From: Zygnema cylindricum
Taxonomy: Eukaryota > Streptophyta > Zygnematophyceae > Zygnematales > Zygnemataceae
Direction of reading: 5' to 3'
DNA length: 64,000 nucleotides
Assembly (NCBI GenBank): GCA_037447655.1
Contig: JBBHKE010000968.1
Span: 62,001-126,000 of the forward strand
The notes beneath the pieces were generated by a model that made no database searches, was not told the origin of the DNA, and saw only the letters and a program-made list of their open reading frames with translations. Position 1 is the first letter of the stretch, and each line of letters begins with the position of its first letter. Made by a program: the position numbers and the translations under genes. This document shows positions 54,880 through 64,000 of this stretch, piece by piece.

Positions 54880-55225
54880 TTGTTCCCATTGGCGGACGAT
54901 ATTGTGCGATTGTGCGCGATCTGATGACGTGGATGCCACCAACGTTCAGGATTTGTAGATTCAAAACAATAAAAAAAAACATTTTAAAACGACCTACGTG
55001 GCATTAGAAGACAGGATAATGTAAGTTATAAACAAGATAAACACCTAAAAAACCTTAAAAAACCCTAAAACCCTAAGCCGAACGAGTTTTGTTCCCATTT
55101 GCGGACGATCGCGATATTGTGCGATCGTGTGCGATCTGCTGACGTGGCTGTCACCAACGTTCAGGATTTGTTCATTCAAAACAATAAATAATACATTTAA
55201 AACGGCCTACGTGGCATTAAGCAAG
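54880..55225. repeat. Direct duplication, ~135 bp, unit spacing ~205 bp
   Basis: 54880-55008 and 55085-55222 share GTTCCCATT.GCGGACGAT, ATTGTGCGAT.GTG.GCGATCTG.TGACGTGG, CACCAACGTTCAGGATTTGT and TTCAAAACAATAAA..ACATTTTAAAACG.CCTACGTGGCATTA. The first copy is preceded by, and the second follows, the TTTAGGG-like runs. Confidence 0.85.
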
Positions 55226-55983
55226 ATTAACACGAATATACGCAGAGAATCTTGACAAATCCTACCAATTGGTCCAGTGCCTGGCATAATTAATAATTTG
55301 TTAATGAAAGACTTTTAGCGTTTTCTTTAGCCAATCCGAGCTCGATTCCTAAAACGACAAAATATTAAATAGGTCTTTAGTATATGTACACGTACAGATA
55401 AAATTGTAAGAAAAAGGTACAGTACCCTCAAGTTTTACAGCTTGCCGTACTATAAATCAGTACTTTAATGTACTTCTACTGTACCACTGTGAAGGAGCCG
55501 CTAAAATACAAAACACCAGATAGCGTTAAAGTAGGAACAAAGATCGCAAGTGACAGTTATCTTGGTCCCCTTTTTTTTACTCTTTTCGTTTAATTATACC
55601 ATTTGTACTAATTCGTACGATTATCTCGAGGATAGACGATTAATGAAAATTGACAGGGTTTGTACGAATATTTACCGTATGGAGCCCCAAAGAGACAAAA
55701 TAACAAAATTCTAAGAGCTTTTTGTCGGTGGAAATGAGTGTAAGCGTTAGGAAATTGTACAGGTGACAGACTGCCGAAATCCTGCCACGTTTTTTTATGA
55801 TTTTGTTAGGTGAGTCTCTCTGTCACGAAACTTCGTATGATTCGTACGAGTTTGACTTGTATTCATTAAAGAACGCCCGCTCATTGGGTCTTGACATTTT
55901 GTCTTTTGTGCACCTCATACGATTACGTATGTAGGGTACAAATGGGGAAAATAGCAAAAAAAAAAAGAGGCGAAAATACAGTA
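55226..55983. other. Non-coding, no gene recognised
   Basis: GTACG-rich with many short open frames, none with motifs. Confidence 0.35.
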
Positions 55984-56182
55984 CACCTCGAATCGCTATT
56001 AGCGTATAGAAATTATTAGTGTAAAGAAAAAATTAGCGTCATTAATTCTAATTTGGTGCCAGGAGACGTGGCAGATTATGGTCTACGTTCTTAAATAGTG
56101 TAACTTATTATATGTAAGGCATCAATGTCAAAATTTTGGGGTGCTGATATAGCGTACATAAGGCTAATAACGATTCACGGTG
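55984..56182. mobile_element. MITE, 199 bp, CACCG-type TIR at TA target
   Basis: Starts CACCTCGAATCGCTATTAGC, ends GCTAATAACGATTCACGGTG, with TA flanks (55982-55983 and 56183-56184). Homologous to 52116-52314. Its last ~60 bp are nearly identical to 15317-15376 of the 587-bp MITE (TCAAAATTTTGGGGTGCTGA). Confidence 0.85.
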
Positions 56183-58100
56183 TATCTCCCACTTTTTATT
56201 CCATATTTGTGGGAATAATACTTTTCGTGTTAGTAAACGTTATCAAACGTCGTTCTATTATTTACCTTTAAAATTTAAAGGTGAATATCAATACTGATTT
56301 ACACATTCCGTACCTTACACTATTTTGTTCCATGTTGATGTTGTGAAGATGACCTTAAATTAATTTTACCTGACTGAACATCAAGAATCATTTGGATTTA
56401 TCAATTTTATTTAAGGTGATAGGCTCAAATGTAGGATTTCGTAATTAGTGTCATAGGGGGATTGCACTGTAGAAGATTTACCCTTGTTTTTGAAGGAAAA
56501 TTGTTGAAATTGTACAAGTTTTGGGTCTTTTGCATAGGTTTTCTGCCCCAAATTGTACAATTTACCCTCAGCATTAGGATAAATTTCTTCAATTGCAATT
56601 ACCACGCGATTGCCGCTAATAATTGCGATTAAGGTGAACACTGCCCATCACTATTAAACTTAATTTGTATTATTATTATTATTATTATTATTATCATTAT
56701 AAAACTAATTCGGTTAGAACTTTTTCTTGCCGAAATTCATAAAAATAGTGTCATCAACGCTATTTAACGTGTAAAATTATACAGTACCATGCGTCTCCTA
56801 ATAAATTAGTGTTGTATATATATTCCGATGTCACATTTACGCTCAAAAATTCTTTAATCTTAGGGTAGAGTTCCATTAGGCGTCCCAGTAATTGTACGAA
56901 AAATCTTACTGAAGGGCGTGCCTTCCATTAGGTCGCGTCTGTAATCCTGCGTGGCTCATTCTGGTTGGTAACACGTAGGCTAATATTCGATCCTTAAAAT
57001 CTTGAAAGAATCTTCGAATACAATGTCAGAACGCAATATCTGTACGAGCGGAGGTAATATCTGTACCAGCGGAGGTAGTTAATGACTCGTACAGAGGGCA
57101 TTAAATGTACTACCCAAAATTTCAAAACGCAACGACAAAAAGGCGGCGGCAAACTTTGATGGTGGGAGCGTGACGGGGTAATTTCGGCGGATTCGCAGCC
57201 ACCCTGGCTGAAGGCACGTGGCCCTTACGACGTGTACGCACATACGCGCGCGCTCATCGTGGATTCATTTAACCTTTTCCACGTGGCCTATTTTTACACG
57301 TTCTGTATTCGAGAACTGTCCTCACTCTGCACTGTCAAAACAAACTGTAGGGTTAGTGACGTGGCTTCACGGATAAAAAGTGCAATTGAATCCGACGGGT
57401 TCTAGTTTACGCCTACAACCCTGGACAATTTTCTGTAATGTTGTTTTCGTTGAAAAAAAATTAATTCTGTACGAACCTGTACGAAAAGGTACGACCTTCA
57501 GTAAAAAACCCCACTTTTTCGCTAATGGAAGTCCACCCTTAATGCTAATAACGTTGGGCAGTGCAGTTTCTCATGTACAAAACTGTACACATTGTAAGTT
57601 TACGAGGTAATTGTGCGTACGGTTTCGAGAAACTGTACGATTTACGCTCTAACATTTGGGGACTTTTCTTCATTTGTCGTTTAGTATTTTGTACGGCACT
57701 GTTTGTTCACCTACTCGCATTAACTGCGTCTGTCCCATCAGTATTTTGTCGTTTTGTGAACAAATGACTGGCAGATTCCCTGCTACAGAATTATTTTATC
57801 GTTTTGTCAGCTGATTCAAAAATTGCATGGTACACGTGTGTGTATTTTTTGTCGTATTTGCCGCCTTTTGTTCTGTCCTTTTGTGACTGCTTTTTGCCCA
57901 CTTGCAGTCCAGCTGTACACGTGGCAGGCGGTGAAAGAAGTCTGCGCGACAGTCGCCCCGGAATCTGAGGACGATGTCGGACCGTCCGATCCGTACGGAT
58001 TGGATATTGCCGTACTATTCGTACGATTGTAGGATTTCCTAATTGTCCTTTTGTGCGGCGACGCGAAGGTAACGTCAGCTCGTGACTCCTACCGCAACGA
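56183..58100. other. Non-coding stretch with a (TTA)n microsatellite
   Basis: About 56668-56695 is a TAT/TTA triplet run. Near 57541-57560 a CTAATAACGTTGGGCAGTGCA resembles a MITE end. 57220-57300 holds CACGTGGCC twice. GC content rises from ~57.1 kb towards the ORF. No gene was recognised; promoter elements for the 58-kb ORF could lie here. Confidence 0.35.
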
Positions 58101-58166
58101 ATTTTGTCGTTTAGCATTTTTTTTTATGACGAGATTGGGACCGTCTTGGCGTCGAGTTTGTTGCGC

Positions 58167-60398
58167 ATGCTGCTTTTGTACGGACGAAAGGAATCCGTAC
58201 AGGGATATACCGTACAGAGGCAGAAACGACAAAAAACAAAAAAACGGAAAAAAACAGAAGGAATCAAAGCGAGAAGAACAAGCCAGAAAGAAAATAAGAA
58301 GGGAAGGGAAAACGCAGGGAGTAGAAATCTTATCTTTTCTCCTCTCTCTCTCTCTCTCCCTCTTCGCTTCACCAAACTTTTCTCCCTCCGTTCCCTTCCC
58401 CTCCCTCCACCCCCCAGGCCACCTACTTGTTTTGGGTCTCTCTCTCCCCCTCTCCCCCTCTCCCCCTCTCCCCCTCTCCCCCTCTCCCCCCCCTCTCCCC
58501 CCTCTCCTTTCCCTCTCCTTCCCTCTCTCTTCCCCCTACTTCCACTCCCCTCTTCCCACCCTCCCTTTCCCTCCTCTCTCATGGCCTTCGCCCCCTTTTT
58601 TACCAATCCCTCCCTTCCCCTCCCTCTCCCCCTCCCCCCCTCCAAACGGCTCCGTCCCGACCCCCCCTCTCTCCCCTCCGCCGACCACTCGTTTTCCCAC
58701 CCATCAGAAGCTGCCACGTCAGCATATTATCATGCCACGTCAGCAGATTATCCTGCCACGTCAGCATTCCAACCTGCCACGTCAGCCTTCCATCCTGCCA
58801 CGTCAGCATCTCACCGCGCCTACTCGCAATCCTTCGCTTCCCGAGCAGATTCGCGGGATTTTTTTTCCGGAAATTCCGGCGGCTTATCCGGACGGGCTCA
58901 TCTGGAGGCGGCCGTATCCGATCTAAACGACAAACTCCACTGTGACGTCACGCGACCGCAGCCGCGCCACCATTGGCCGACGGATTGGGATTTTCCGCAG
59001 AAGACCCCCCCCGCCAGTCAGTATACGAATTCGCACGTGCGAAACGTTTTTTGGGACCCGGTCGCGTCCTTCCGCGCGAAAAACCGAAACGAGACGGAAT
59101 TTTCGCAAGTGGGGTCCGTACAGTCCGTACAGTCCGTACAGTTACGGGAATCCGAAAACCGTCGGGAATCCGTACACCGCCGGAGGGAATCCGTGCAGGA
59201 CTTGTTTCGCGCGGTGAAAGGTGACGTCAGCAGAGGAGGCGACGCGGCACGTGCGACTTGGCACGTGTGTCCGACGTGTCACCACAGTACGGACACCGTA
59301 CAGGGACACGTGGCGCACCAGATTCTGGAGCATCAGCACCGTTTTGAGGAAAATTTGAAATCCCCAAAAAACGGAAATCCCCAATTTCTCCAAAATTTTC
59401 AAAACCTGCCCGAAACTTTGGGCAGGACCCAAAATTTGAAAAAATCGGCGCAGAAAACCGCCGGATTTCGGCGCTCCTCCAAGCGGTCGGCTTCTGGAGC
59501 CTTCCGCCCTGCCACGTCAGCAAATGCCACGTCAGCAAATGTTACTGCAGCGAATGCCACGTCAGCAGGCAACAGCGAATCAGATACCAGCAATTTCTCC
59601 TCCCCCCAGTCGGCGGACAAATCCGAGGAATCCGGGCCCATCTTGCCACGTGGCAGGCTGTCTGTCTCTCTCCCCAGTAGATGCCACGTGGCACTCTCTC
59701 CTCCCTCCCCCTGCTCCCCTCTCACCCCCCCGGGATGTAAAACCGCCACGTGGCACCACCTGATGGGGAAGACAGGTTCGGAATCGGAGGGAGGGGTAGG
59801 TTCGGGATTGGTCCCTCCTCCGGATGAAGACAAACATATTTTGTCTTCTTCTGCTTCTTCTTTGTCGCTTCTGGATTTCCAGAGGGCTTTGGACAATATG
59901 CGAAAACAGACCTCCGCCCCCTTTTGGCCACCTGGCCATACTGCCACGTCAGCATTCGTGACGTCACCAGGTGCCACGTCAGCAGGAGAGAGGCCGGAAT
60001 TGGTGCTAGCGGCGGAAGAAGCCACGTCAGCAGTAAGAAATGCCACGTCAGCAGTGGGAAACGCCACATCAGCACACGCTCCATTGGCACATGCCACGTC
60101 AGCAATGAGGGACGTGACGTCAGCAGGGGAAGGCGCCAGGGGAAGAGATTTTGGGGCGGAAATTTTGGGAAAAGAAAATGGAGGTTTTTTTGGGAAGGAA
60201 AAGTTTTTGGGGTTCGGGCAGGCGACGGAAGGGAATTTCGGGCAGCGGAAAAATTTCTTTGAGGGATCTTTCGGGCAGGTGAAAAATAGTTTCGTTTTTG
60301 AACATGGGAAGGCTTTGGAGGCGGGGAAGAGGAGGGAGGGGGGGGAGAGGAGGGAGGAGAGGGAGGAGCTGAAACTCGAACTCACTTTAAGTTTGTGA
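58167..60398 (+). CDS. Long ORF with one C2H2-zinc-finger-like motif and Ala-Thr-Ser-Ala repeats
   Basis: The frame is open from upstream of 58167 to 60398 (743 codons from the ATG at 58167). The ATG at 58581 (ATGGCC, after a CT-rich leader-like tract; 605 codons) is an attractive alternative start. Codons 58340-58700 give Ser/Pro/Leu low complexity. A CPTC..H....H motif (C-x2-C-x12-H-x4-H, ~59265-59330) fits a C2H2 zinc finger but lacks its usual aromatic and leucine. Repeated ATSA tetrapeptides come from the TGCCACGTCAGCA repeats, and FGQ/FGK repeats lie near the end. The final codons overlap GTGAGT, so the frame may run on into a next exon. GC content is far above the flanks. The opposite strand also has a long frame (59399-60385), so composition may explain part of the openness. 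Function unknown. Confidence 0.45.
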   Translation: MLLLYGRKESVQGYTVQRQKRQKTKKRKKTEGIKARRTSQKENKKGRENAGSRNLIFSPLSLSLPLRFTKLFSLRSLPLPPPPRPPTCFGSLSPPLPLSPSPPLPLSPPSPPSPFPLLPSLFPLLPLPSSHPPFPSSLMAFAPFFTNPSLPLPLPLPPSKRLRPDPPSLPSADHSFSHPSEAATSAYYHATSADYPATSAFQPATSAFHPATSASHRAYSQSFASRADSRDFFSGNSGGLSGRAHLEAAVSDLNDKLHCDVTRPQPRHHWPTDWDFPQKTPPASQYTNSHVRNVFWDPVASFRAKNRNETEFSQVGSVQSVQSVQLRESENRRESVHRRRESVQDLFRAVKGDVSRGGDAARATWHVCPTCHHSTDTVQGHVAHQILEHQHRFEENLKSPKNGNPQFLQNFQNLPETLGRTQNLKKSAQKTAGFRRSSKRSASGAFRPATSANATSANVTAANATSAGNSESDTSNFSSPQSADKSEESGPILPRGRLSVSLPSRCHVALSPPSPCSPLTPPGCKTATWHHLMGKTGSESEGGVGSGLVPPPDEDKHILSSSASSLSLLDFQRALDNMRKQTSAPFWPPGHTATSAFVTSPGATSAGERPELVLAAEEATSAVRNATSAVGNATSAHAPLAHATSAMRDVTSAGEGARGRDFGAEILGKENGGFFGKEKFLGFGQATEGNFGQRKNFFEGSFGQVKNSFVFEHGKALEAGKRREGGERREEREELKLELTLSL
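58330..58690. repeat. CT-rich low-complexity tract
   Basis: Almost pure pyrimidine on the plus strand, including a CTCTCCCC run (about 58441-58500). Such tracts occur in plant 5' leaders. Its purine counterpart lies at 9245-9600. Confidence 0.85.
58712..58808 (+). repeat. TGCCACGTCAGCA motif x5 at exact 21-bp spacing
   Basis: Copies start at 58712, 58733, 58754, 58775 and 58796 (the fourth ends in C). The 8-bp linkers differ, so the 13-mer is more conserved than the 21-bp unit. The core CCACGT / ACGTCA joins a G-box half to a C-box half, the type of site bound by plant bZIP factors. Confidence 0.9.
59510..59567 (+). repeat. TGCCACGTCAGCA motif x3 plus one decayed, 15-bp spacing
   Basis: Copies start at 59510, 59525 and 59555, with a decayed copy (TGTTACTGCAGCG) at 59540, all 15 bp apart. 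Confidence 0.9.
59644..59765. promoter_or_regulatory. Perfect G-box palindromes TGCCACGTGGCA
   Basis: TGCCACGTGGCA occurs at 59644-59655 and 59682-59693, and CGCCACGTGGCA at 59754-59765. These are the symmetric version of the half-site in the 13-mer. Whether they act as protein-binding sites or are only sequence within the ORF is not known. Confidence 0.5.
59942..60122 (+). repeat. Third cluster of TGCCACGTCAGCA motifs with TGACGTCA sites
   Basis: Copies start at 59942, 59972, 60020 (first base A), 60041 and 60092, with a decayed copy at 60062. Spacings include 30, 21 and 21 bp. TGACGTCA palindromes stand at 59959-59966 and 60115-60122. Confidence 0.9.
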
Positions 60399-60580
60399 GT
60401 GAGGAAAAAGATTAGGTGGAGAAATTATTGTTTGGGAAAATAAAGTTTTTTTTTTTTTGTTTTTTTTTTTTTTCGGTCACTTTAAAAAGTTGTGGCTGGA
60501 GTAATTTTTCTTTTAGGGTTGGGATGGAAAAAAAGGAGAGTGTTTTAATTTTGTTTTTCCTCCGAATAGTTCTATCCCAA

Positions 60581-60586
<6 letters not shown>

Positions 60587-60643
<57 letters not shown>
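60587..60643. repeat. (CT)n microsatellite
   Basis: Nearly uninterrupted CT dinucleotides for ~57 bp, followed by further CT-rich sequence to ~60715. Confidence 0.95.
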
Positions 60644-60651
<8 letters not shown>

Positions 60652-60720
60652 TTCACACAATCTCTCTCTCCCTCTCCCTCACCCTCTCTCTCTCCCCCTC
60701 GCTCTCTTTTTTTTTATCCC

Positions 60721-60949
60721 CTGAAAATTATTTGGAGGATACTTTTTATATTTTTTTGGCGAAAGCCTTCTTCGGTCCTTTTCCATATTTGATCAGTTTA
60801 GGCCCTTTTTTTTTCAGTTTAGCTGTTTTTTTTTTTTTTGATAACAAGTAGAGAAGGACAAGAATAGAAAATTGTGGGGAAAAATGACAGGAAAAGGTAA
60901 AAAAAGGAAGTTTGACAGCTATGGCCGAGCTTGTTTTTTTTTCATAGCT

Positions 60950-60981
<32 letters not shown>

Positions 60982-62096
60982 TTCCCCATTTTCTGAAGGG
61001 TGTAAACAAGTTTTTTGTACAATTAAGGACAGACTCATTTTTATTTATTTTTTAAATTTTGTAGCTGTTTTTAGCAAGATTTTTTTGCTAATAAGAATGG
61101 ATAATATTTGCAAAAAAAAAAAAAAATCGTTTTTTGTTTGAGTTTCATTTTTTAATAAAATTTTGAAGGTCTTTTCTTCGATTTTATGTTTAATTTTATA
61201 TTTGATTTTATTTATATTTTTTTTCGTTTTGTTTCGCTTTTTTTTTTCTTTGTTTGCTTTATTTTTTGTTTTGTTTTATTTTTTTTATCTCGTTTGTCCC
61301 AATTTTGCATAGTTGTTCAAATCGCATTTTACGCACGATTCAAACGTGTGTACAATATGTAGAAACCGGAGAGGTCGATTTGAAAAAATCGTAAAAATCG
61401 ATAATGAATTTCTGTTCGTACAATTCCATACATGTTCGTACGTTCGTACACACTTCAAACTTACCATGTCCAAATAGTGTGACGCTGCAACGTCTCTTTT
61501 CAAAATTGTCCGTACGTGAACGATAAAATTCCGTACGTTATCCATGAAATTTCTGTTCAATTTACCGGACAGAAAGTACTAATACGTGCAACATATCTTT
61601 TCGTCAAATTCCTTATATTTTCTGTAAAAAACTGTACAGTTACCGTAAATACTGCACAGTTTCCGTAGATTGTCCGTCAGTTTAACAGTCAGAAAGTACA
61701 TCGCATTTTTTTGCGATTTTTCAAATGTCACATACAATACGTAGAAACTGGAAAAAACGAAAAAATAGCGCGATTTGAACAACTAGGCAATTTTGAGTCT
61801 TAAAGTTAGTTTAGTAATACTAAAACGTAATATCATAACGTATTACTCTAACGTAGTTAACAATACCAAATTGTATTTAAAACACCATATTATATTTACT
61901 TAATCTCATAAATGGGGAATATGAAGTCAAATCGTAAAATATTTTAAAATATTTCCATGTAGTATTTTTCTCAACCTGTCGCCACAAGTGCAATAAAGTT
62001 CACAGGAGAAAAAGCCATAGTAAAAAGCACAAAAAGTGTACTTTATATTTCAATTTGTTCGAACTTTACATTTGCATGTTATTCAGTACGCACTTC
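60721..62096. other. T-rich low-complexity and AT-rich DNA, no gene
   Basis: Contains T runs of 13-29 bases (60826-60839, 60950-60980). It is GTACG-rich at 61430-61700, with repeated CCGTACGT and ACTGTACAGT words. Nothing coding was recognised. Confidence 0.5.
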
Positions 62097-62212
62097 AGGG
62101 AGAGGAGGAGAGGAGAGAAGGGAGAAGTGGAGGGAGGAGCAAAGGGAAATGGAGGGAGGGAGGGAGGGAGAGAAAGGGAGGGAGAGAGGGCGGGAGGGTA
62201 AGCAAGTCGTTC
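62097..62212. repeat. GGA/GA-rich purine tract
   Basis: AGGGAGGGAGGG-type purine run on the plus strand, similar in style to 9245-9600. Confidence 0.85.
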
Positions 62213-62764
62213 CCCCATCAGGAGGTACGAGTAATTGTACGGAGATAAGTACTAGCAATTGTTTTTCCGGCCAATTTGCCATTAGGTCGCAATGGGCTTG
62301 TTGTTTTGGTTTAGTGAGTTGCCGTGCTTTTCATTTTGAGTTTAGAACTTACCATTTTTATGTGTTCACGTTGCTTTTTTTTTTTTTTATTGCCTTGCTT
62401 GTAGTTTTTCAGTTTTGGCCGTGCCACCCCTTTTGTACCCCGGTCTCAGATGGCTTACCATCGTGCTTTTTAATTTATCCTGTCATTCTATCTACTACTA
62501 CTATTAAGGCCTTAAATGTATAGCCACACTTATTTTGTGTTGTAATACTTTTTAATTATAGACACATATAGGCGATAACAAATTTGTTAGTTGCGGAGCG
62601 GAGAGTTTAATCAAAATCAAGTAAAATGGACAAGGTCTTGTTCGCTCACTCCCTCTCTTTTTCTCCCTGTCCATTTAATCCTCCCCCTCTCGCCCCTCTC
62701 TCTCTTTCTCTCAAGCAAAAGAGTTGAATAAAAAATAGAATCTAGGATTAAGGCATATTAGAAA

Positions 62765-62959
62765 ATGGTGTATTGGCATATTAAAAATGTTGAAAGTTTT
62801 AACGAAATTTTAAAATGTGATGTAAAAAGGGGAGGAAAAGATGTAAAAAAATGCGCTAAGTTGTGCAAATTGTTGGGGGTAGACTTTAACAACTGGTGTC
62901 AAAAAAATGGAAGTGGGCATACGGACGACAAGATAGGAAAAAAACATATGGTTTTCTAG
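62765..62959 (+). CDS. Small ORF, unrecognised (64 aa)
   Basis: ATG to TAG, Lys- and Cys-rich (FNEILKCDVKRGGKDVKKCA, LLGVDFNNWCQKNG). It is not low complexity but matches no family I know. It may be a fragment of a mobile element or chance in AT-rich DNA. Confidence 0.2.
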   Translation: MVYWHIKNVESFNEILKCDVKRGGKDVKKCAKLCKLLGVDFNNWCQKNGSGHTDDKIGKKHMVF

Positions 62960-64000
62960 GAATTTTACACCTAATTTAGTCAGGTATACAATTATATAAT
63001 TTTATAGTCTTTATTCAATCGTCGCCTATAGAGTGCGAGGGAACAATTATGGCTTGTTATAGGTATAAAAATTTGGGACTCATGGAAATTATGACCAAAT
63101 TTTAAATAGTGTTGAACATTAAATGAGTAAGAGTGTAGAATGAATTCCATGGCTTTTTAAAAGTTCTCTAATTAGTAATTACACTTTGTATACCCAAAAT
63201 TAGGTTAAAAATATTTGTTTAACATAAGCATAGGTAGAGATTAGTGTGGAAAGGTGATAAATAGTGTGGAACTTTGATAAATATTGTGCCACTTACCTAT
63301 GTTCATGCCATCCAAATCGCTATTAATTTAGAATAATAGAATATATATTCTTATTTTACGGTTTACAAGGTTCGTACACTATATAGTATATAACCTAAAA
63401 TAGAGTAATTATCACTAAAAGTTCTCATCATATTTCAAAAGTAGGTGAAAATACGCCCTTACAATATACCAATTGTACAAAAAAACATACAATATGACCT
63501 TAAGACCCATATTTTATTGGTCCCAAAATGAAAAAAATTGTAACAGGGTTGAGTTGCACATCGACAGATAGAGAATTAAACGTCATGTCTAAATTTTGAA
63601 AAACATTCGGACAAAAAATATTTTTTTGTGAGTTTTGAGGTATTTTTTATTTAAACCGTCAGATTTGGACGATCGGACGGGCGCTGATCAAAGTAGCGAT
63701 CTAAGAAGATCACATGAAAAACCCATAACACAACTTACGATAAAGGCGCCTACAGAAGGCCCGCAATAGAAACGCCTACTTTTGAACTATGAAAATTTTA
63801 GCCTCTCGGTTGGCGGTCTGCAATAAAAAAAACCGAGAAAAGAAATATATTTTGTAAGTTTCGAAAAAATCGGTAGTGCTAAGACTATGATTTTACAATT
63901 CTGTATTAATTTTAACCCCTATTTTAACTTTCGCAAATGAGAAATCTCTTTTTATGGCTTAAAAACTAATTAAATGTAATTTACTTAGTTTAACGAAAAG
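62960..64000. other. AT-rich end of the window, with inverted R2 copy at 63790-63880
   Basis: No gene seen. 63790-63880 reads, on the minus strand, AAATATATTTCTTTTCTCGG..TTATTGCAGACCGCCAACCGAGAGGCTAAAATTTT, a copy of the R2 repeat at 50933 and 51200. Confidence 0.5.

Noticed and set aside
58051-58926. Alternative plus-strand frame of 291 codons in the CT tract
   Set aside because: Ser/Pro/Leu low complexity produced by pyrimidine runs in any frame; the longer frame continuing to 60398 is preferred.
59399-60385. Long minus-strand frame (328 codons) opposite the 58-60 kb ORF
   Set aside because: It mirrors the GC-rich plus-strand frame; the repeats give alternating Ala/Asp/Val on this strand, and there is no domain or leader. 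Kept as a sign that openness here is partly compositional.
60412-60724. Frames across the (CT)n microsatellite
   Set aside because: Pure Ser-Leu or Arg-Glu repeat; not a gene.
62765-62959. Confident functional call for the 64-codon ORF
   Set aside because: No family recognised; kept as a low-confidence feature without function.

Overview
The window looks like an intergenic, transposon-rich stretch of an AT-rich eukaryotic genome, most likely a streptophyte (land plant or close algal relative). Evidence: a plant-type leucine-rich-repeat receptor gene with ~72-bp repeat exons, GT-AG introns, nested Ty1/copia LTR elements whose primer-binding sites match the anticodon arm of the initiator tRNA-Met, and TTTAGGG-like strings. 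The species cannot be named from this sequence. CGTAC/GTACG strings are strikingly common throughout.

Layout. 1-512: satellite of ~100-bp monomers with a three-monomer higher-order period. 2.4-9.4 kb (minus): decayed LRR receptor gene with an LRRNT cap, LRR block, at least six short LRR exons and a transmembrane exon; it carries at least five frameshifts and a 582-bp solo LTR with an ATTAC target duplication in the LRRNT region. 9.4-16.7 kb: purine tract, TA-flanked MITEs, a dispersed repeat family and a hairpin element split by a MITE. 16.8-20.2 kb (plus): a five-exon gene for a Crypton-type tyrosine recombinase with a C-terminal GCR1_C-like DNA-binding domain, broken by nonsense mutations and one frameshift but with all splice phases compatible. 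This is the most unusual item. Tandem ~300-bp repeats follow it. 22.06-22.28 kb (minus): a small GC-richer ORF resembling a secreted-peptide precursor.

25.0-50.4 kb is a nest of four related copia-like elements. C (plus, 25049-46476) is split by B (minus, 27892-43258; TSD CTAAT). The 3' LTR of B is split by A (minus, 28086-37111; TSD GTTAT). The RNase H region of A is split by a 2.5-kb long-inverted-repeat element (29384-31906). D (minus) lies beside C and is cut off at 50387. The order of events was therefore C, then B, then A, then the hairpin element. All four coding regions are degraded.

50.4-57.8 kb holds several short inverted-repeat elements of two families (TIR GTGTTGGGTATCG and TIR CACCG..ATCG..TTAG, both at TA), tandem duplications and TTTAGGG-like strings. 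58.1-60.4 kb is a GC-rich island with a long plus-strand ORF containing one C2H2-zinc-finger-like motif. It is studded with copies of TGCCACGTCAGCA, an ACGT-core motif of plant bZIP-site type, spaced at multiples of 3 bp and often exactly 21 or 15 bp. The rest (60.4-64 kb) is low-complexity AT-rich DNA with no confident gene.

No gene in the window is clearly intact apart from the 58-60 kb ORF and possibly the small peptide ORF. All boundaries were found by eye; no database search or alignment program was run.
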